From: Puccinellia tenuiflora
Lineage: Eukaryota; Streptophyta; Magnoliopsida; Poales; Poaceae
DNA: 64,000 bases
Direction of reading: 5' to 3'
Assembly (NCBI GenBank): GCA_012064385.1
Contig: QRDG01000955.1
Coordinates: 434,001 to 498,000, forward strand
The translations under genes and the position numbers were made by a program. Under the pieces are notes generated by a model. The model was given only the letters and a program-made list of their open reading frames with translations. It had not been told where the DNA came from and did no database searches. Shown here piece by piece: positions 45,494 to 57,415 of the stretch (position 1 is the stretch's first letter; each line of letters opens with the position of its first letter).

Positions 45494-46498
45494 AGACCTG
45501 TATGGCGCGAGCCCCCGAGTGAATCGAGTGGCGGCCTAGGATTTTTGAGTTTATGCCTGTGCGGCGCAGCCCCCGAGTGTTTCGAGTGGCGGCCTAGGCT
45601 AGACTTAGACCTGTATGGCGCGAGCCCCCGAGTGGTTCGAGTGGCGGCCTAGGCTAGACTTAGACCTGTATGGCGCGAGCCCCCGAGTGGTTCGAGTGGC
45701 GGCCTAGGATTTTCGAGTTATGCCTGTGTGGCGCAGCCCCCGAGTGATTCGAGTGGCGGCCGAGGCTAGACTTAGACCTGTATGGCGCGAGCCCCCGAGT
45801 GGTTCGAGTGGCGGCCTAGGATTTTCGAGTTATGCCTGTGTGGCGCAGCCCCCGAGTGATTCGAGTGGCGGCCGAGGCTAGACTTAGACCTGTATGGCGC
45901 GAGCCCCCAAGTGGTTCGAGTGGCGGCCTAGGATTTTCGAGTTATGCCTGTGTGGCGCAGCCCTCGAGTGATTCGAGTGGCGGCCGAGGCTAGACTTAGA
46001 CCTGTGTGGCGCGAGCCCCCGAGTGGTTCGAGTGGCGGCCTAGGATTTTCGAGTTATGCCTGTGTGGCGCAGCCCCCGAGTGATTCGAGTGGCGGCCGAG
46101 GCTAGACTTAGACCTGTGTGGCGCGAGCCCCCGAGTGGTTCGAGTGGCGGCCTAGGATTTTCGAGTTATGCCTGTGTGGCGCAGCCCCCGAGTGATTCGA
46201 GTGGCGGCCGAGGCTAGACTTAGACCTGTGTGGCGCGAGCCCCCGAGTGGTTCGAGTGGCGGCCTAGGATTTTCGAGTTATGCCTGTGTGGCGCAGCCCC
46301 CGAGTGATTCGAGTGGCGACCGAGGCTAGACTTAGACCTGTGTGGCGCGAGCCCCCGAGTGGTTCGAGTGGCGGCCTAGGATTTTCGAGTTATGCCTGTG
46401 TGGCGCAGCCCCCGAGTGATTCGAGTGGCGGCCTAGGCTAGACTTAGACCTGTATGGCGCGAGCCCCCGAGTGGTTCGAGTGGCGGCCTAGGATTTTC
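45494..46498. repeat. 112-bp tandem array, about 8 units, built on a PPT-like motif
   Basis: TAGACCTGT recurs at 45606, 45661, 45773, 45885, 45997, 46109, 46221, 46333 and 46445. After one 55-bp step the period is exactly 112. Each unit has two half-units, GCGCGAGCCCCCGAGTGGTTCGAG-like and GCGCAGCCCCCGAGTGATTCGAG-like. The - strand of each half contains CTCGGGGGCT, the core of the element's PPT. The array lies between the pol stop and the opposite-strand gene. Confidence 0.93.
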
Positions 46499-46676
46499 GT
46501 TGATTGCTCGAAAAGGAAGAAATGATAAGTCTTTTCCTTCAAATATCTTTATTGATTCTCGCAAACAGGCCGCCTCGTTAAAACCCTTCCAGTCCCCTTA
46601 GGTACCCTGGCGAGGGAAAGAGTGCGTAAGAAACCTGCTGCTACTTAACAAGGTGAAGCTTACAAGCTGGGGTTGA

Positions 46677-47523
46677 TCAGGCGTAGAAGCGGCGTAACTG
46701 TGCCACGTTCCACGGATTGCTGCAGACTGTCCCTGTCTTCGAGTCCTTCAGGCGGTAAGCTCCGTTGCCGATTGCCTCTGTCACAATGTATGGCCCCTCC
46801 CATGGGGAGGCGAGTTTGTGCACTTTCTTCTGCTTGAGCCGGAGAACCAGGTCCCCTGGGACGAATGCTCTAGGTCGCAGTCGCCGACCATGGTAGTTGC
46901 GCAGATCTTGCTGGTACACGGCTGTGCGGCTGAGGGCGATGTCGCGTGCCTCATCCAGGACATCCACATCATCTTCAAGTGCTTCTTCAGCATCAGACTC
47001 GTCGTATACCACCACTCGTGGAGCGTCAAATTTGATGTCGCAGGGCAGGACTGCTTCGGCACCGTACACCATGAAGAATGGTGTATACTGGGTAGATCTG
47101 TTTGGCGTGGTGCGTAGGCTCCACAGCACACTTGGTAGCTCCTCCACCCAGGCTCCTGCGGCTCGCTTCAATGGTACTCGCAGACGCTTCTTGATGCCTT
47201 TGCTGACTAGACCATTGGCCTTCTCGACTTGCCCGTTGGACTGCGGGTGCGAGACTGATGCATAACTGAGCTTGACACCTTGTTCAGAGCAGAAATCCCT
47301 GAATTCTTCGGCTGTGAAGTTCGTCCCGTTGTCGGTGATGATGCCGTGTGGCACACCGAACCTGAAGATGATTGACCTGATGAAGTTGACCGCTGAGGTT
47401 GCGGTTGAGCTTGTGATTGGGACCGCCTCGATCCATTTCGTGAACTTGTCGACTGCCACCAGGAGGTGAGTGTGCCCTCCTGGGGAGGATTTCTTGAAGG
47501 GGCCTACCATGTCGAGTCCCCAT
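46677..47523 (-). pseudogene. pol: Gypsy integrase, C-terminal 280 aa, cut by the copia LTR
   Basis: The - strand reads WGLDMVGPF (first Asp), then ITDNGTNF (second Asp) and HPQSNGQVEKANG (Glu), the full DDE triad. It continues through the C-terminal domain WEGPYIVTEAIGNGAYRL and ends NVAQLRRFYA and a stop at 46679-46677. It has the same architecture as the integrase of element 1. Sequence up to 47523 is real integrase; beyond that the frame runs into the LTR. The reading frame is otherwise undamaged. Confidence 0.9.
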
Positions 47524-48596
47524 TGAAAGTGCATGGTTGATCCCATGCATGGTTTTGGTAATTAATGACAATCTCTATGGACTAATATTTGCATTGAGCT
47601 CTATGTGTAGGTTGTCCTTTAGCTTGTGTCAAGATCATTTGTTGATCAAGGCCAAGCTTGCTTGTCTCCATGTGTTGGAGTCAAGGTGCTTTGCTTGATC
47701 TCCATTTGTTGGAGTCAAGCTCAAGGGAAGAAAAGTGTTGGGTTGATCAAGGCTTTGTGCGGGTTGATCAACTCTCAAGTTCATGTGAAGATATGCCGAA
47801 GAGTGCTCTCCCCATCTTGGTGTATGGGGGAGCATCATGTGATTCTTCACCAAGCGAAGCGCAATCAAGAAGATGGTTCGCCTTGAGGTGATGAAGATCG
47901 TCTCCATCAACCTCAAGTGGATTAATGCGCAAGGCAAAGGTATGATCTTGGTAGGGCTTTTATTTTACCGGTCTCATGTTGTTAGTGAGAGACCGGATTA
48001 TAGGATAGATAGCCGTACTATCAAGAGGGGCTCTCGACCGAGTATCGTGATCGTATCGTTCGTGGAGAGCTCAAACCTTTGCATCCATGCAATCATCTTT
48101 ATTGGTTCTTATTTGGCTTTTATCCATGTGAGAATTTAGAGCTTGTGTTCATCTCCATACCAAGCTCTAGTTCATCAAAAACGGATCTCGTGAATATCTT
48201 CTTGTGTTTTTGATATCGGAGGTTTTACCGGTTTGTCTCTTCTACGAGAGGTCAAACTCTCGCCTTATATTTCCTCCTCACATGATAGACTATGATGTGT
48301 ATATGCATGATCTTGTAGGGCTTGTGATTATCTTCGTAACAAGCCCAAGATCATAGAAAACGGAGTCTTGATGAAAAGCTTGTGCGTTTTCGTGTTGGAG
48401 ATTTTGCCGGTTCATCCGCTTGGAAAGGTCTCACCATTCCATCCCTCCGCACAATCTCCTTTGCTTGTTCTCATATTTTCAGTTTTTGTAGGGTAAGCTC
48501 TTGTCGTCCTCTTTCCAACAAAATTGGATTCACTCGATTCGGACTTCATTTGCAAAAGTTATGGCAGTTCTGGTTTTCACTGTTTTGATCTAGCCC

Positions 48597-48978
48597 GGAG
48601 ATGGTCCGGAGTCTCCGGCCTCACCGGAGTCTCCGGCCCAAATGACCGGAGTCTCCGGTCCCCCTGATTTCGCTGCCGTTTGTGTCTGCTGTGGTGCGTT
48701 TCTGTATAGGGGTCCGGAGTGTCCCCGGAGAAGGACCGGAATCTCCGGCCCACCGGAGTCTCCGGCCCGAGGACCCGGAATCTCCGGCCCCCAGTTTTTC
48801 TCAGCTCCTTTTCATCTGTGTGGTGCGCCTCTGGATAGGGGTCCGGAGCTACCCCGGAGGGTGCCCGGAGTCTCCGGCCTGGCCGGAGTCTCCGGCCCCA
48901 AGGACCGGAATCTCCGGCCTCCCCGATGACCCAGCAGGCCGGAGTCTCCGGTCACTTACTCCGGAGTCTCCGGCCTGG
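48597..48978 (+). repeat. CCGGAGTCTCCGG repeat cluster in U3
   Basis: About eleven copies of the odd-centred 13-bp palindrome CCGGAG-T-CTCCGG occur; three have the variant CCGGAATCTCCGG. They are irregularly spaced over 380 bp directly upstream of the TATA box. The 3' LTR has the same start at 63913 onward. A transcription-factor or enhancer array is plausible. Confidence 0.85.
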
Positions 48979-49010
48979 ACAGGCTCCAACGGCTAGTTTT
49001 TGGGGGAGGC

Positions 49011-49017
49011 TATAAAA
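49011..49017 (+). promoter_or_regulatory. LTR TATA box, gag-only copia element
   Basis: GGCTATAAAAAGCCTCC lies 33 bp after the last palindrome of the U3 cluster. Transcription start is expected near 49040. Confidence 0.7.
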
Positions 49018-50033
49018 AGCCTCCTTCCCTCCCAAAACCTGGTTGCTGCTCTTGCTCACTTGTTCTTGCTCTTCCCCTTTGCCCTAATCCTTGTGAGCTT
49101 GATTCCTCTCTTCCCCTCCAATGATTCTTGCCCAAATTTAGGGTTTCAAGAGAGGAGATCTAGATCTACCATTCCACCAATCAAAATCCCCTCTAAGTGA
49201 GGGAAACTTGTGGATCTAGATTTTGGGGTTGCTTTGTGCTCATCCCCTTTGTTCTTCCTCTCTTATTCCCCCAAAGCATTTGTTGCTTGGTTGGAATTTG
49301 AGAGTGAAGGATTTGACTACTTTGTGTGGTTTTGCCTTTTGCATTTGTTGCATCGGGTTGCTCCCACCACGGTGATACGTGAAGATCAAAGTTGAGAAGC
49401 TTGTTACTCTTGGGTGCATTGTGTTCCCAAGAGCTTGTTGCCTCTTGGGTGCATTGTGTACCCTAGACGGTTTGGAGGTGCCGCGAAGACTTCGCTTGTG
49501 AAGCTTCGGCACGAGTTTGGGAGCCCCCAATTGAGTTGTGGGTGTGTGCCCCAAGAGAAGTTGTAAAGGGCTCCGGAATCCGCCCCGAAGGATTCCGATA
49601 GTGGAAGGTGAACCAATCCCTTGGGTGAGGTTCATCGGAGAATAGGGTGAGGCCTTTGTGGCATCTTGAGTAGGCCTCTTGTGGCGAGCTCACACCCCTC
49701 CAACGAGACGTACTCCCTTAACAAGGAGGAACTCGGGAATACATCCTCGTCTCCGCGTGCCTCGGTTATTTCTATACCCGAGCTTTACTTATGCAATTTA
49801 CATTGTGATAGCCTTCGTGCTTGAAGTTCATATCTTGCTATCATCTTGTTGCTTGAATCGCTTAGCATAAGTTGTTGGTGCACATAGGTGAACCTAGAAT
49901 ATTAGGTTGTTGGCTTGTTAATTTAAACACCTAGTTTTATTCCGCAATTATCAAGCCCCTAATTAGAAAAAGTTTTAATCGCCTATTCACCCCCCCCTCT
50001 AGGCGACATCCGGGCATCGTTTGTTCTTTCAAT

Positions 50034-50045
50034 TGGTATCAGAGC
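50034..50045 (+). promoter_or_regulatory. Primer binding site, initiator-Met tRNA type
   Basis: TGGTATCAGAGC follows the LTR CA after two bases. This 12-mer is complementary to the 3' end of plant initiator methionine tRNA and is the usual copia PBS. Confidence 0.93.
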
Positions 50046-50085
50046 CTCGTCTCTCTTGTTTGGCTTTACCGCCTAGAGAGTAAAG

Positions 50086-52416
50086 ATGTCGTCTAGGGAT
50101 TTAGTGCACAATTCCTTGTTTAGATTTAATGGCACAAATTTTAATGTTTGGAAAACTCATATGCTTAATCATTTACGGGTCTTGGACCCCAATATTGAGC
50201 GTATCTTAGATATAGGTTTTTCTCCTCCAAAGGACTACGAAAGTATGACTTTAGAGGATGAGAAAAACTTATATCTAGATGCTCTAGCATCTAATGAGTT
50301 TTGCAAATTTGTGAGTGTTGTAGTTTTTGAGTCAATCATGCCTCTCCGGGATGCTCATGAGCTTTGGACCAAGCTTCATGAAAAATATGGAGTGTCCAAC
50401 TTTATTGAGGATGATTGCTCTCCCTCCACCTCCGGCCGTGACGAGTTCTCGTCTTCGTCTACTTCACCAAAATGTGGTAAGCCACAATCCAATGTAATGG
50501 TGAGTAGTGATAGGCTTTGCAATTTGGATAGTGAGCTCATTGTTGATGATCATTCATCTCTATCTTGTTGCATTGCTTCATCTTTGGACTTAAACTCTTC
50601 TAGCACTCCAAATGTCATACATGCTAGTGTTGATAGTCCTTGTATATCATCCAAAAATTGCTTAGATAAATCTAATGATGATATGCTTGCTTTATCTTGT
50701 TGCCATGATAAAAATGCTTGTGTCTCCTCTAACTCTTGCATGAACAATAATGTAGAGGAAACCCAATTTGCTATGCAACAAGATGTGAACTTGAGTAGTT
50801 CAAAAATTAATTGCTCTTCTTCATCCATCACTTATTGCCTTATGGCTAAATCTTCTTCTAGCAATGATAATAATAATGATGATAATGATGATGAAGAAGA
50901 TGATATTGAAAAAAATAATGCTAGGCTTCAAAATAAAGGTCTAATGATTCTCAATGCCATTCCTAGTAATAAAAGTGCCCAAGCTAAACTCTTTGAAATC
51001 ATGAGCACTCTTATTGAGCGTGGGGAAGCTATTGAGGCCTTGGAAGCAACCCTTGAAGAAAAGGGTAAGATTGAAAGGGATGATGCTATGGAGAAAGCAT
51101 CGTTAGAAGATGCTCTTGAGGAAGAGAAAGAGACTCGTGTCTCTCTTGAGGAGAAATTAGAAAATATAGAGGAATCTCATAATGATATAATTGCTAAAAT
51201 CATTAAAGAACGTGACCATGCTCATGCTAAATATAAAGTGTTTAAAATGGAAAATGCTAGATTAAATAATGAGCTTGTCATGTTATCTTCCTCTACTCCT
51301 AATGTCAATGATGCTTGTGCTACTAACTCCACTTCTTGTGAAGCATCTATTATAAAGGAGAATGTTGAGCTAAGGGCTCAACTTGAGTTGCTAACGAGCA
51401 AGTATGAGAAGTTGGAAGCAAGTCATGAAAAGCTATCTAGCTCTAATGATAATCTTCTAGCATCCTATGGGAAGTTGGAAGAAAATCATGAAAAGCTATC
51501 TAGCTCTAATGATGAACTTCTAGCATCCTATGCTTGTCTCAAGTTGGCTCATGAGGCCATCACTACAAAGGTAACATCAAGTGAGCCTCATGTAGATATT
51601 AGCACAACTTTAATTAAAAATGCTATATTGCCATGTGCTAGTCCTAATAGTTCATCCACTAAAAATGTTGGTACATCATGTGATGAATTACTTGCTTTGC
51701 CTTGTTGTCATTGCAACGAAGCTTCTACTTCCTCTAGTGCATTTGTTGTCACTAACCATGTAGAGCCATCAAAAGACCTCAAGGCCCAAGCCACTTCTTT
51801 GAAGAAAGGCTTGGAAAAGCGTCATGAGGGGAAGAGTGCACTTGACAACATGTTGAGCGTGCAAAAATCCCCAATTGACAAGAGTGGACTTGGATTCAAC
51901 TCCAACAACAAGAACAAGTCCAAGTCCAACAAGAAGAAGGGCCAAGTTCAAGTCAAGAATCCGGCCAAGATCATTTGCTTCAAGTGCAAGCTTGAAGGGC
52001 ACCACGTTCGGGATTGCCCAATGAAGAAGAAGAAGCCTCTTAGTGAGAAGCAACTAGGGAAGCGGCCTCTTGTTCAATCTCGTGCTCAACCACGAGTTGA
52101 ACAAAGGCCACCTCCTAAGAAGACTCAAGTTATTGCTCCTCAAGTTGAGGAGCCTATTAAGAAGAAGAAGAGTCGGTGTTGCTACCTTTGCCGTGGCAAA
52201 GGTCATTTTGCTTCTTCATGCACTAACGGTACCTCTTCCTCTCCTATCATGATTGATGATGTTTATTCTCTTGCGAAGGATAGAGTTGGCAATGTGTTTG
52301 CCAAGTATGTGGGAGCTCAAAGTGGTGGCAAGAAAAGCACCATTTGGGTTCCCAAGCCTATTGTGACTAACCTCTTAGGACCCAACTCGGTTGGGGACCA
52401 ACAAGCTCAAACTTGA
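50086..52416 (+). CDS. gag: Copia-type Gag, 776 aa, two zinc knuckles, no pol fused
   Basis: Structural protein that packages element RNA. The N-terminus (FRFNGTNFNVWKTHMLNHL, then ELWTKLHEKYG) is the gag/UBN2-like domain of copia elements. Next are a Ser/Asn/Asp-rich region (about 110-275) and a long coiled coil (about 295-500) with a duplicated segment (KLSSSNDNLLASYGKLE and KLSSSNDELLASY). Two CX2CX4HX4C knuckles follow, C631-C634-H639-C644 and C699-C702-H707-C712, separated by Lys-rich linkers. The ORF is uninterrupted and stops 40 residues or more after the second knuckle, with no protease DTG motif. ATG 50086 lies 41 bp after the PBS and is the natural start. Confidence 0.9.
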   Translation: MSSRDLVHNSLFRFNGTNFNVWKTHMLNHLRVLDPNIERILDIGFSPPKDYESMTLEDEKNLYLDALASNEFCKFVSVVVFESIMPLRDAHELWTKLHEKYGVSNFIEDDCSPSTSGRDEFSSSSTSPKCGKPQSNVMVSSDRLCNLDSELIVDDHSSLSCCIASSLDLNSSSTPNVIHASVDSPCISSKNCLDKSNDDMLALSCCHDKNACVSSNSCMNNNVEETQFAMQQDVNLSSSKINCSSSSITYCLMAKSSSSNDNNNDDNDDEEDDIEKNNARLQNKGLMILNAIPSNKSAQAKLFEIMSTLIERGEAIEALEATLEEKGKIERDDAMEKASLEDALEEEKETRVSLEEKLENIEESHNDIIAKIIKERDHAHAKYKVFKMENARLNNELVMLSSSTPNVNDACATNSTSCEASIIKENVELRAQLELLTSKYEKLEASHEKLSSSNDNLLASYGKLEENHEKLSSSNDELLASYACLKLAHEAITTKVTSSEPHVDISTTLIKNAILPCASPNSSSTKNVGTSCDELLALPCCHCNEASTSSSAFVVTNHVEPSKDLKAQATSLKKGLEKRHEGKSALDNMLSVQKSPIDKSGLGFNSNNKNKSKSNKKKGQVQVKNPAKIICFKCKLEGHHVRDCPMKKKKPLSEKQLGKRPLVQSRAQPRVEQRPPPKKTQVIAPQVEEPIKKKKSRCCYLCRGKGHFASSCTNGTSSSPIMIDDVYSLAKDRVGNVFAKYVGAQSGGKKSTIWVPKPIVTNLLGPNSVGDQQAQT

Positions 52417-53692
52417 TCAATAGGTGTTTGTGGAGGACATTGGTGGCTTGGTTTCTTTTGAAGAATTAAGTGATCTTCATGGTTTTATCTCATCAAGCCA
52501 AGTCAATTGGATCATCACATATCTATCTCATAACCAATGCTTCCTCCTTGCGGTAACTTGTATTTAACTCATATATTCATTGAAAGTTGCTTGCTCCCTT
52601 GCATGTGTTAGTCTTGTTCCTAATATGTGCTTGTATGTGATATGCTTCTTTCCTACTAGTCTTGTTACTCAAGGTTGTGTATGTTAGTTGTGTATCATGT
52701 ATGTGTAATTTGTGTGTTGAGTTTTTTTTTGAATCTTGTGTGGATTTCATTTGGCTCTTTGAGTTATTAATGGACTATCCCATTTTGGGGAGTGATGTGC
52801 TTTGTGCACCTCACAAACCTAAAATGTATGTACATGAAGCACACCACCTAGTATTGATATTTCATATTATCTAGTTACTATGTGGTATGTCATATTCATG
52901 AGAAATTCAAATTCTACATGTCCATTGATTTCTCTAGTTGGTTTTATTTGCCTCTTGTTTAAAAATAAAATGAATTATCACATTATGGGGGAGTAATAAG
53001 CTATGTGCATATTACAATCCCATAAAAATGTGAACATTTGAGGTTTGCCACTTGGAGTTGATATTGTACATTATCCATTTCCTATGTGGCATGTTTACTC
53101 AAACAAGTTCCATTTTTCCTTTGTGGTTACCCTTTGGTTCTTGGTTGTGTGAGGTTGCTTGGTGTGGTTTTTCTCTAATATGCATTCCCATATATTATGT
53201 GAGAAACCATTTGTTTCCTTTTATTCTAACCATGGCTTTGCCGGTTGGTTCGAATAATTGAAACTACCAACAAACCTCTTTAAAAAAAATGGTGTTTTAA
53301 TTCCTATCTTTTGCCATTTGCTAGTTTGTGGTGAAGTTGGTCTTGTACATCATTCCTTTACACCACCGAGAAATATCTCTATATACTCCTTGTCCATGAC
53401 AAGTGATACTAGTAATTGTGGTGGATTTTGTAGACCATCTTCACATTGGCTCTTGCGTTGATTTGCTTTATCTATTGCCTTCCTTGCCTTTTGAATGGAT
53501 CCTATCCTTCAATCGGTAGTGTTTAGTGTTTTAGATAAAATATGGAGAGTAATGATCCCTTGTGCATGCATTTTGTATTCAAATGCAAATATCTAAGATA
53601 ATGCATTAATCTTGGGGAGCATTCCTTTTTATTTAGAACACTATTCTTGCTATCAATTTTTGATCCTCTCAATTGGCATTTGATTCTTTATC
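52417..53692. other. Non-coding interior of the copia element, left of the LINE
   Basis: AT-rich, no protein recognised on either strand. GGGGGAGTAATAAGC and similar PPT-like words occur (about 52786, 52986). Stops are frequent, so this is not recently decayed pol. Confidence 0.6.
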
Positions 53693-53707
53693 TTGTGTTG
53701 GTACCTT
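53693..53707. repeat. LINE target-site duplication, left
   Basis: TTGTGTTGGTACCTT is identical to 60694-60708. Confidence 0.95.
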
Positions 53708-53810
53708 TTTTTTTTGACACAAAAACAGTAGGGAAGGCCCCTACTGTGTCATTTTTCATTATAAATTAGGGGTTAACATATTTACAATGGGAAAAGTTCA
53801 TGAAGAAAAA

Positions 53811-56800
53811 TTACAAAGAATCAATCCATTGCTGCATGCCTTCCTTGAGGCTTGGCTTTGCTCTATGCATAACAAGAGCAAAGGATTCTTTGAAAAATCT
53901 AAAACACTCAATGATATCTAACTCCTGGTTATCAAAGATGATTTTATTCCTGTGGTTCCAAATGCTCCAGCACCCAGTTATAATCACCTCTTTATAGCAA
54001 TTGGCACTAAATCTTCTGCTTCCATCAGTCAGTAGGTTTATGATGTTGAGATCATTATTCCATTCCATGTTGAGCTTCCACCAAAAACCCTGGGTGAAGT
54101 CACATGAGAAGAACAGATGTTCCATTGTTTCGTTTGGGCAATCCTGGCATAATACACATTCCTTTGACTCAATGTAAAAGTTCTTCCTTGTTAGTAGATC
54201 TCTTGTGTTTAGCCTGTCTAGCAGGAGCAGCCAGAAAAAGAACCTTTGTTTTGGAAGTACTCTAGATTCCCAAATCCAACTGAAAGGTGCAGGAGCCTTT
54301 ATTGCAGGGGATAGTTTTGAGTATACCTTTTTACATGAGTATCCCCCTTTCCATTCAAATTCCCATTGGTCTTCATCTTCATTATTAGACTCAATATATA
54401 AATCAATAGCTTCTGAGAGTTCCTCACATTCTTGTGCAGCAATCAGTGATAGAGGTAGATGGAAATGATCATAAATATTTTCCTGGAAGTCAGTAATGAA
54501 TCTCTTTAGACTAATGTCTTTATTCTTTGAGAAGGAAAAAAGATGAGGGAATTCCTCCATCAAAGTAGTGTCCATCCAATTATCCATCCAGAACCTTATT
54601 GTCTTGCCAGATCCCACTGTGACATTTACATTATTTACAAAGCTATCCCATAAGGACAAGCAATCCTTCCACCAAAATGATCCACATTGGCCTTTAACTT
54701 GAGGCAACTTATCATCATTGTAATGCGCCTGCCAGATTAGTTGCACCCAAGGAATATCACACTGATTCATGAATTTGTACAGATTCTTCATCATGAGAGC
54801 AGTATTTTGAATTCTTAGGTTCTTTACTCCCAAACCTCCAGCTTCTTTTGGCAAGCACACTTTTTCCCATTTAACCAGACATTTCCCTTTCTTATCGATT
54901 TCCTTACCTTTCCATAGAAAGTTTCTGGCAGAATTTTCAACATGGTCCAAAAATCCAAGGGGTAGTTTCATAGCACACATTGCATAATTCGGCATGGCAG
55001 AGATGACTGCTTTAACAAATACCAGTCTTCCATCATATGATAGAGTTGTGGCAATACCAGATAGCCTTCTATCAATTTTTTCCAGAATTCCAATCAAGTG
55101 TTCCATTCTTGGTTTGGTAGTACCCATTGGGAGGCCCAAGTAAGGGAAAGGAAGTGACTCAGTAATACAACCAAATCCTTGAGCCAGTTCATTGCACCTT
55201 GATGCTGAAATATTAATGGGCACCATGGAGGATTTGTTGTAATTTACACGCAATCCAGTGGATAGGGAGAATTTTTGCAGGAGTGCTTTTAGGTTTGCTA
55301 TCTGTGCTTGATCAGCTGGCATTATAATCAAGGTATCATCAGCATATTGAATTATGGGATACTCTAGTCCATAAGCATTATCCATTGGGAGTCCAATATC
55401 ACCATCTTGCCATGCTTTATTGATAGCATACTGTAGTAATTCCCCCACCAATACATAGAGAATTGGTGATAGAGGATCTCCTTGCCTCACTCCCCTTCTG
55501 CATTTGATAGATTTTCCAGGAACTCCATTTAGCAAAACTGAGGTGGATGCACTATATAATATGCTTTTGATCCATGAGATGAATTTCTCCCCAAACCCCA
55601 TGTGCTTCATCATGGCTAAAATTGCCGAATATTCAACTTTGTCAAAAGCTTTTTCAAAGTCTAATTTAATAATTACAATCTCCTTTTTGACTTATGGCAG
55701 AGATGTATATATTCAAAAGCCCACGCAAGACAGTCATGAATAGACCTTTTCTTTATAAATCCATATTGATTCTTATGGATCAATGGGATAATGATCTTCT
55801 GTAGTCTGTTTGCCAGCAGCTTGGTGATAAATTTTAGAGCCAGACTAACAAGAGAAATAGGTCTAAAATCATTAGCATACTCAGGGTTTTGTTTTTTGGG
55901 GATGAGTGTTATGAAGGCAGTGTTGATACTTTCCAGATTCATGTTTCCTTCATAGAAGCTGGCACATAATTTATAAAATAGATGCTTAACAGTTCCCCAA
56001 CATTTCTTAAGGAAGGTGCCATTAAATCCATCAGGACCTGGTGATTTATCAGGGGGCATTTCCTTCACAATGTTATCCATCTCCTCATTTGTGAATGGCA
56101 CCTCAAGACTGCCAAAATCCACTGCAGTATTAGGGGGCACTAATTCCACCAGATCAAATAGCATAGTAGGGTTATCTGATTTACCAATTCTATCTTTGAA
56201 AGCATCCCAAAGAATAGCAGCTTTCCCATTATGCTCAGTAACTACTCTATCATCTGATTCTTTCAATGAAGCAATAAAATTCCCTCTGTAATTCTGAGTA
56301 GCCACAGTATGAAAAAATTTAGAGTTTTCTCCACCTAGTTGAGCCCACTTAATTTTTGCCCTGTTTTTCCAATAAATTCTTTTGGCTTCTAATAGCTTTA
56401 ATTGGTGACTCCTCAAAGCTTCTCTGAAATTCTTTTCTTGCAATGAGAGGTTCCTCTGCTCTTCCAGCCCATCAATAAGGGCCAGGACATAACTACATGA
56501 TTCAATCACCTTATGCAGCTTTGAGAGATTTCTGCTCCATTTTTTCAATCCAGCTCTGACTGATTTTAGCCTTGCAGTAAGTTCTTTAGCTGGGTTGCTG
56601 TTTATGCCAGGGAGAAGCCAACTGTTGCCAACTACTTCCATAAATCCATCAAACTCAAGCCAATATTCCTCAAATCTAAAAATGTTAGATTTAGGGATTG
56701 AGGTGCCAATTTGGATCTGGATTGGGATGTGGTCTGAAGTTAGCTTGGCCAGTGGGATAGCCATAGTATTTGGGAATTGAGTGGTCCAATTAGTTGATGT

Positions 56801-57415
56801 GAAGATCCAGTCCAATTTTTCCAGGAGTGGATTGTCTTGCATATTGCTCCATGTATACGCTCTGCCTTTTAAAGGGATTTCCTCAAGATCCAAATTCTGA
56901 ATAATACTATTAAACAGTAACATATTAGTAGCATCTCCTCCAGCTCTATTCCTATTCTCAGGGCTTCTTATGAGATTGAAATCTCCCAATATCATCCATA
57001 ATTCCATCTGGGAGGTATCCAAATTATTGAGCCAGCTGGTAAACAAGGCTCTCTCCTCTGTAATTGTGGGCCCATAAATATTAGTGAGGTACCAAGTTTC
57101 ATTACTAAGCTTGCACCTTAACCTCACTGTCAGTTGGAATTTTTCGTGGCTAACCTCAGTTCCTTCAAATAGTGCTCCATTCCAAATAATTAATAGTCCA
57201 CCAGAATTACCATTGGAAGGTACATAAGCAAATTTATTGAATTTTCTGGGGCAGAAATTATGAATATATGAATGGTCAAAATCTTCTCTTTTAGTTTCCT
57301 GGAAACAGATAATATTACAGTTTGATTCCTCAATTTTCAGTCTAATAGCATCCCATCTGATTTGGGAGTTAATCCCTCTTAAGTTCCAATTAAGAATAAT
57401 CCATTGCCTATTCAT
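53811..57415 (-). pseudogene. LINE ORF2: endonuclease, reverse transcriptase, zf-RVT; one frameshift
   Basis: The enzyme nicks the target and copies the RNA. ATG is at 57415. The endonuclease has N11 (NWNLRG), E40 (FQETK), a GDFN at about 147 and SDHIP at about 228. RT follows with PGPDGFNG, FRPISLVS and, in the second frame piece, QGDPLSP and YADD (codons start at 55346). The C-terminus has the zinc-binding domain (WESRVLPKQRFFFW, CVLCQDCPNETMEHLFFSC). The frame breaks at about 55686-55690, where the first piece ends CHKSKRRL and the next frame continues KEIVIIKLDFEKAFD. A one-base loss in an A run explains it. Otherwise the two pieces (580 and about 625 codons) abut without missing sequence. 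Confidence 0.93.

Larger units (their letters stand above)
40323..47523 (-). mobile_element. Tat-type gypsy element 2, 3' part, interrupted by copia insertion
   Basis: Read on the - strand the order is integrase C-terminus, 112-bp tandem array, opposite-strand spliced gene, PPT, LTR, which is the same layout as element 1. The rest of pol should lie right of the copia element, beyond the window. The break at 47523 is the exact start of the copia LTR. Confidence 0.85.
47524..50031 (+). mobile_element. 5' LTR of the gag-only copia element, 2508 bp
   Basis: It starts TGAAAGTGCATGG at 47524, the point where identity with 62843 onward begins. It ends TTCTTTCA two bases before the PBS. It contains the CCGGAGTCTCCGG repeat block, a TATAAAA box and a long R/U5. 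The small ORFs here recur identically in the 3' LTR and are not genes. Confidence 0.92.

Noticed and set aside
45494..46498. CRISPR-like regular repeats
   Set aside because: Units are contiguous, with no unique spacers and no cas genes. The context is a plant retrotransposon 3' region.
47626..48588. Small + ORFs (86, 77, 88, 68 aa) repeated at 62945-63908
   Set aside because: They recur because they lie in the two LTR copies. No codon or domain evidence.
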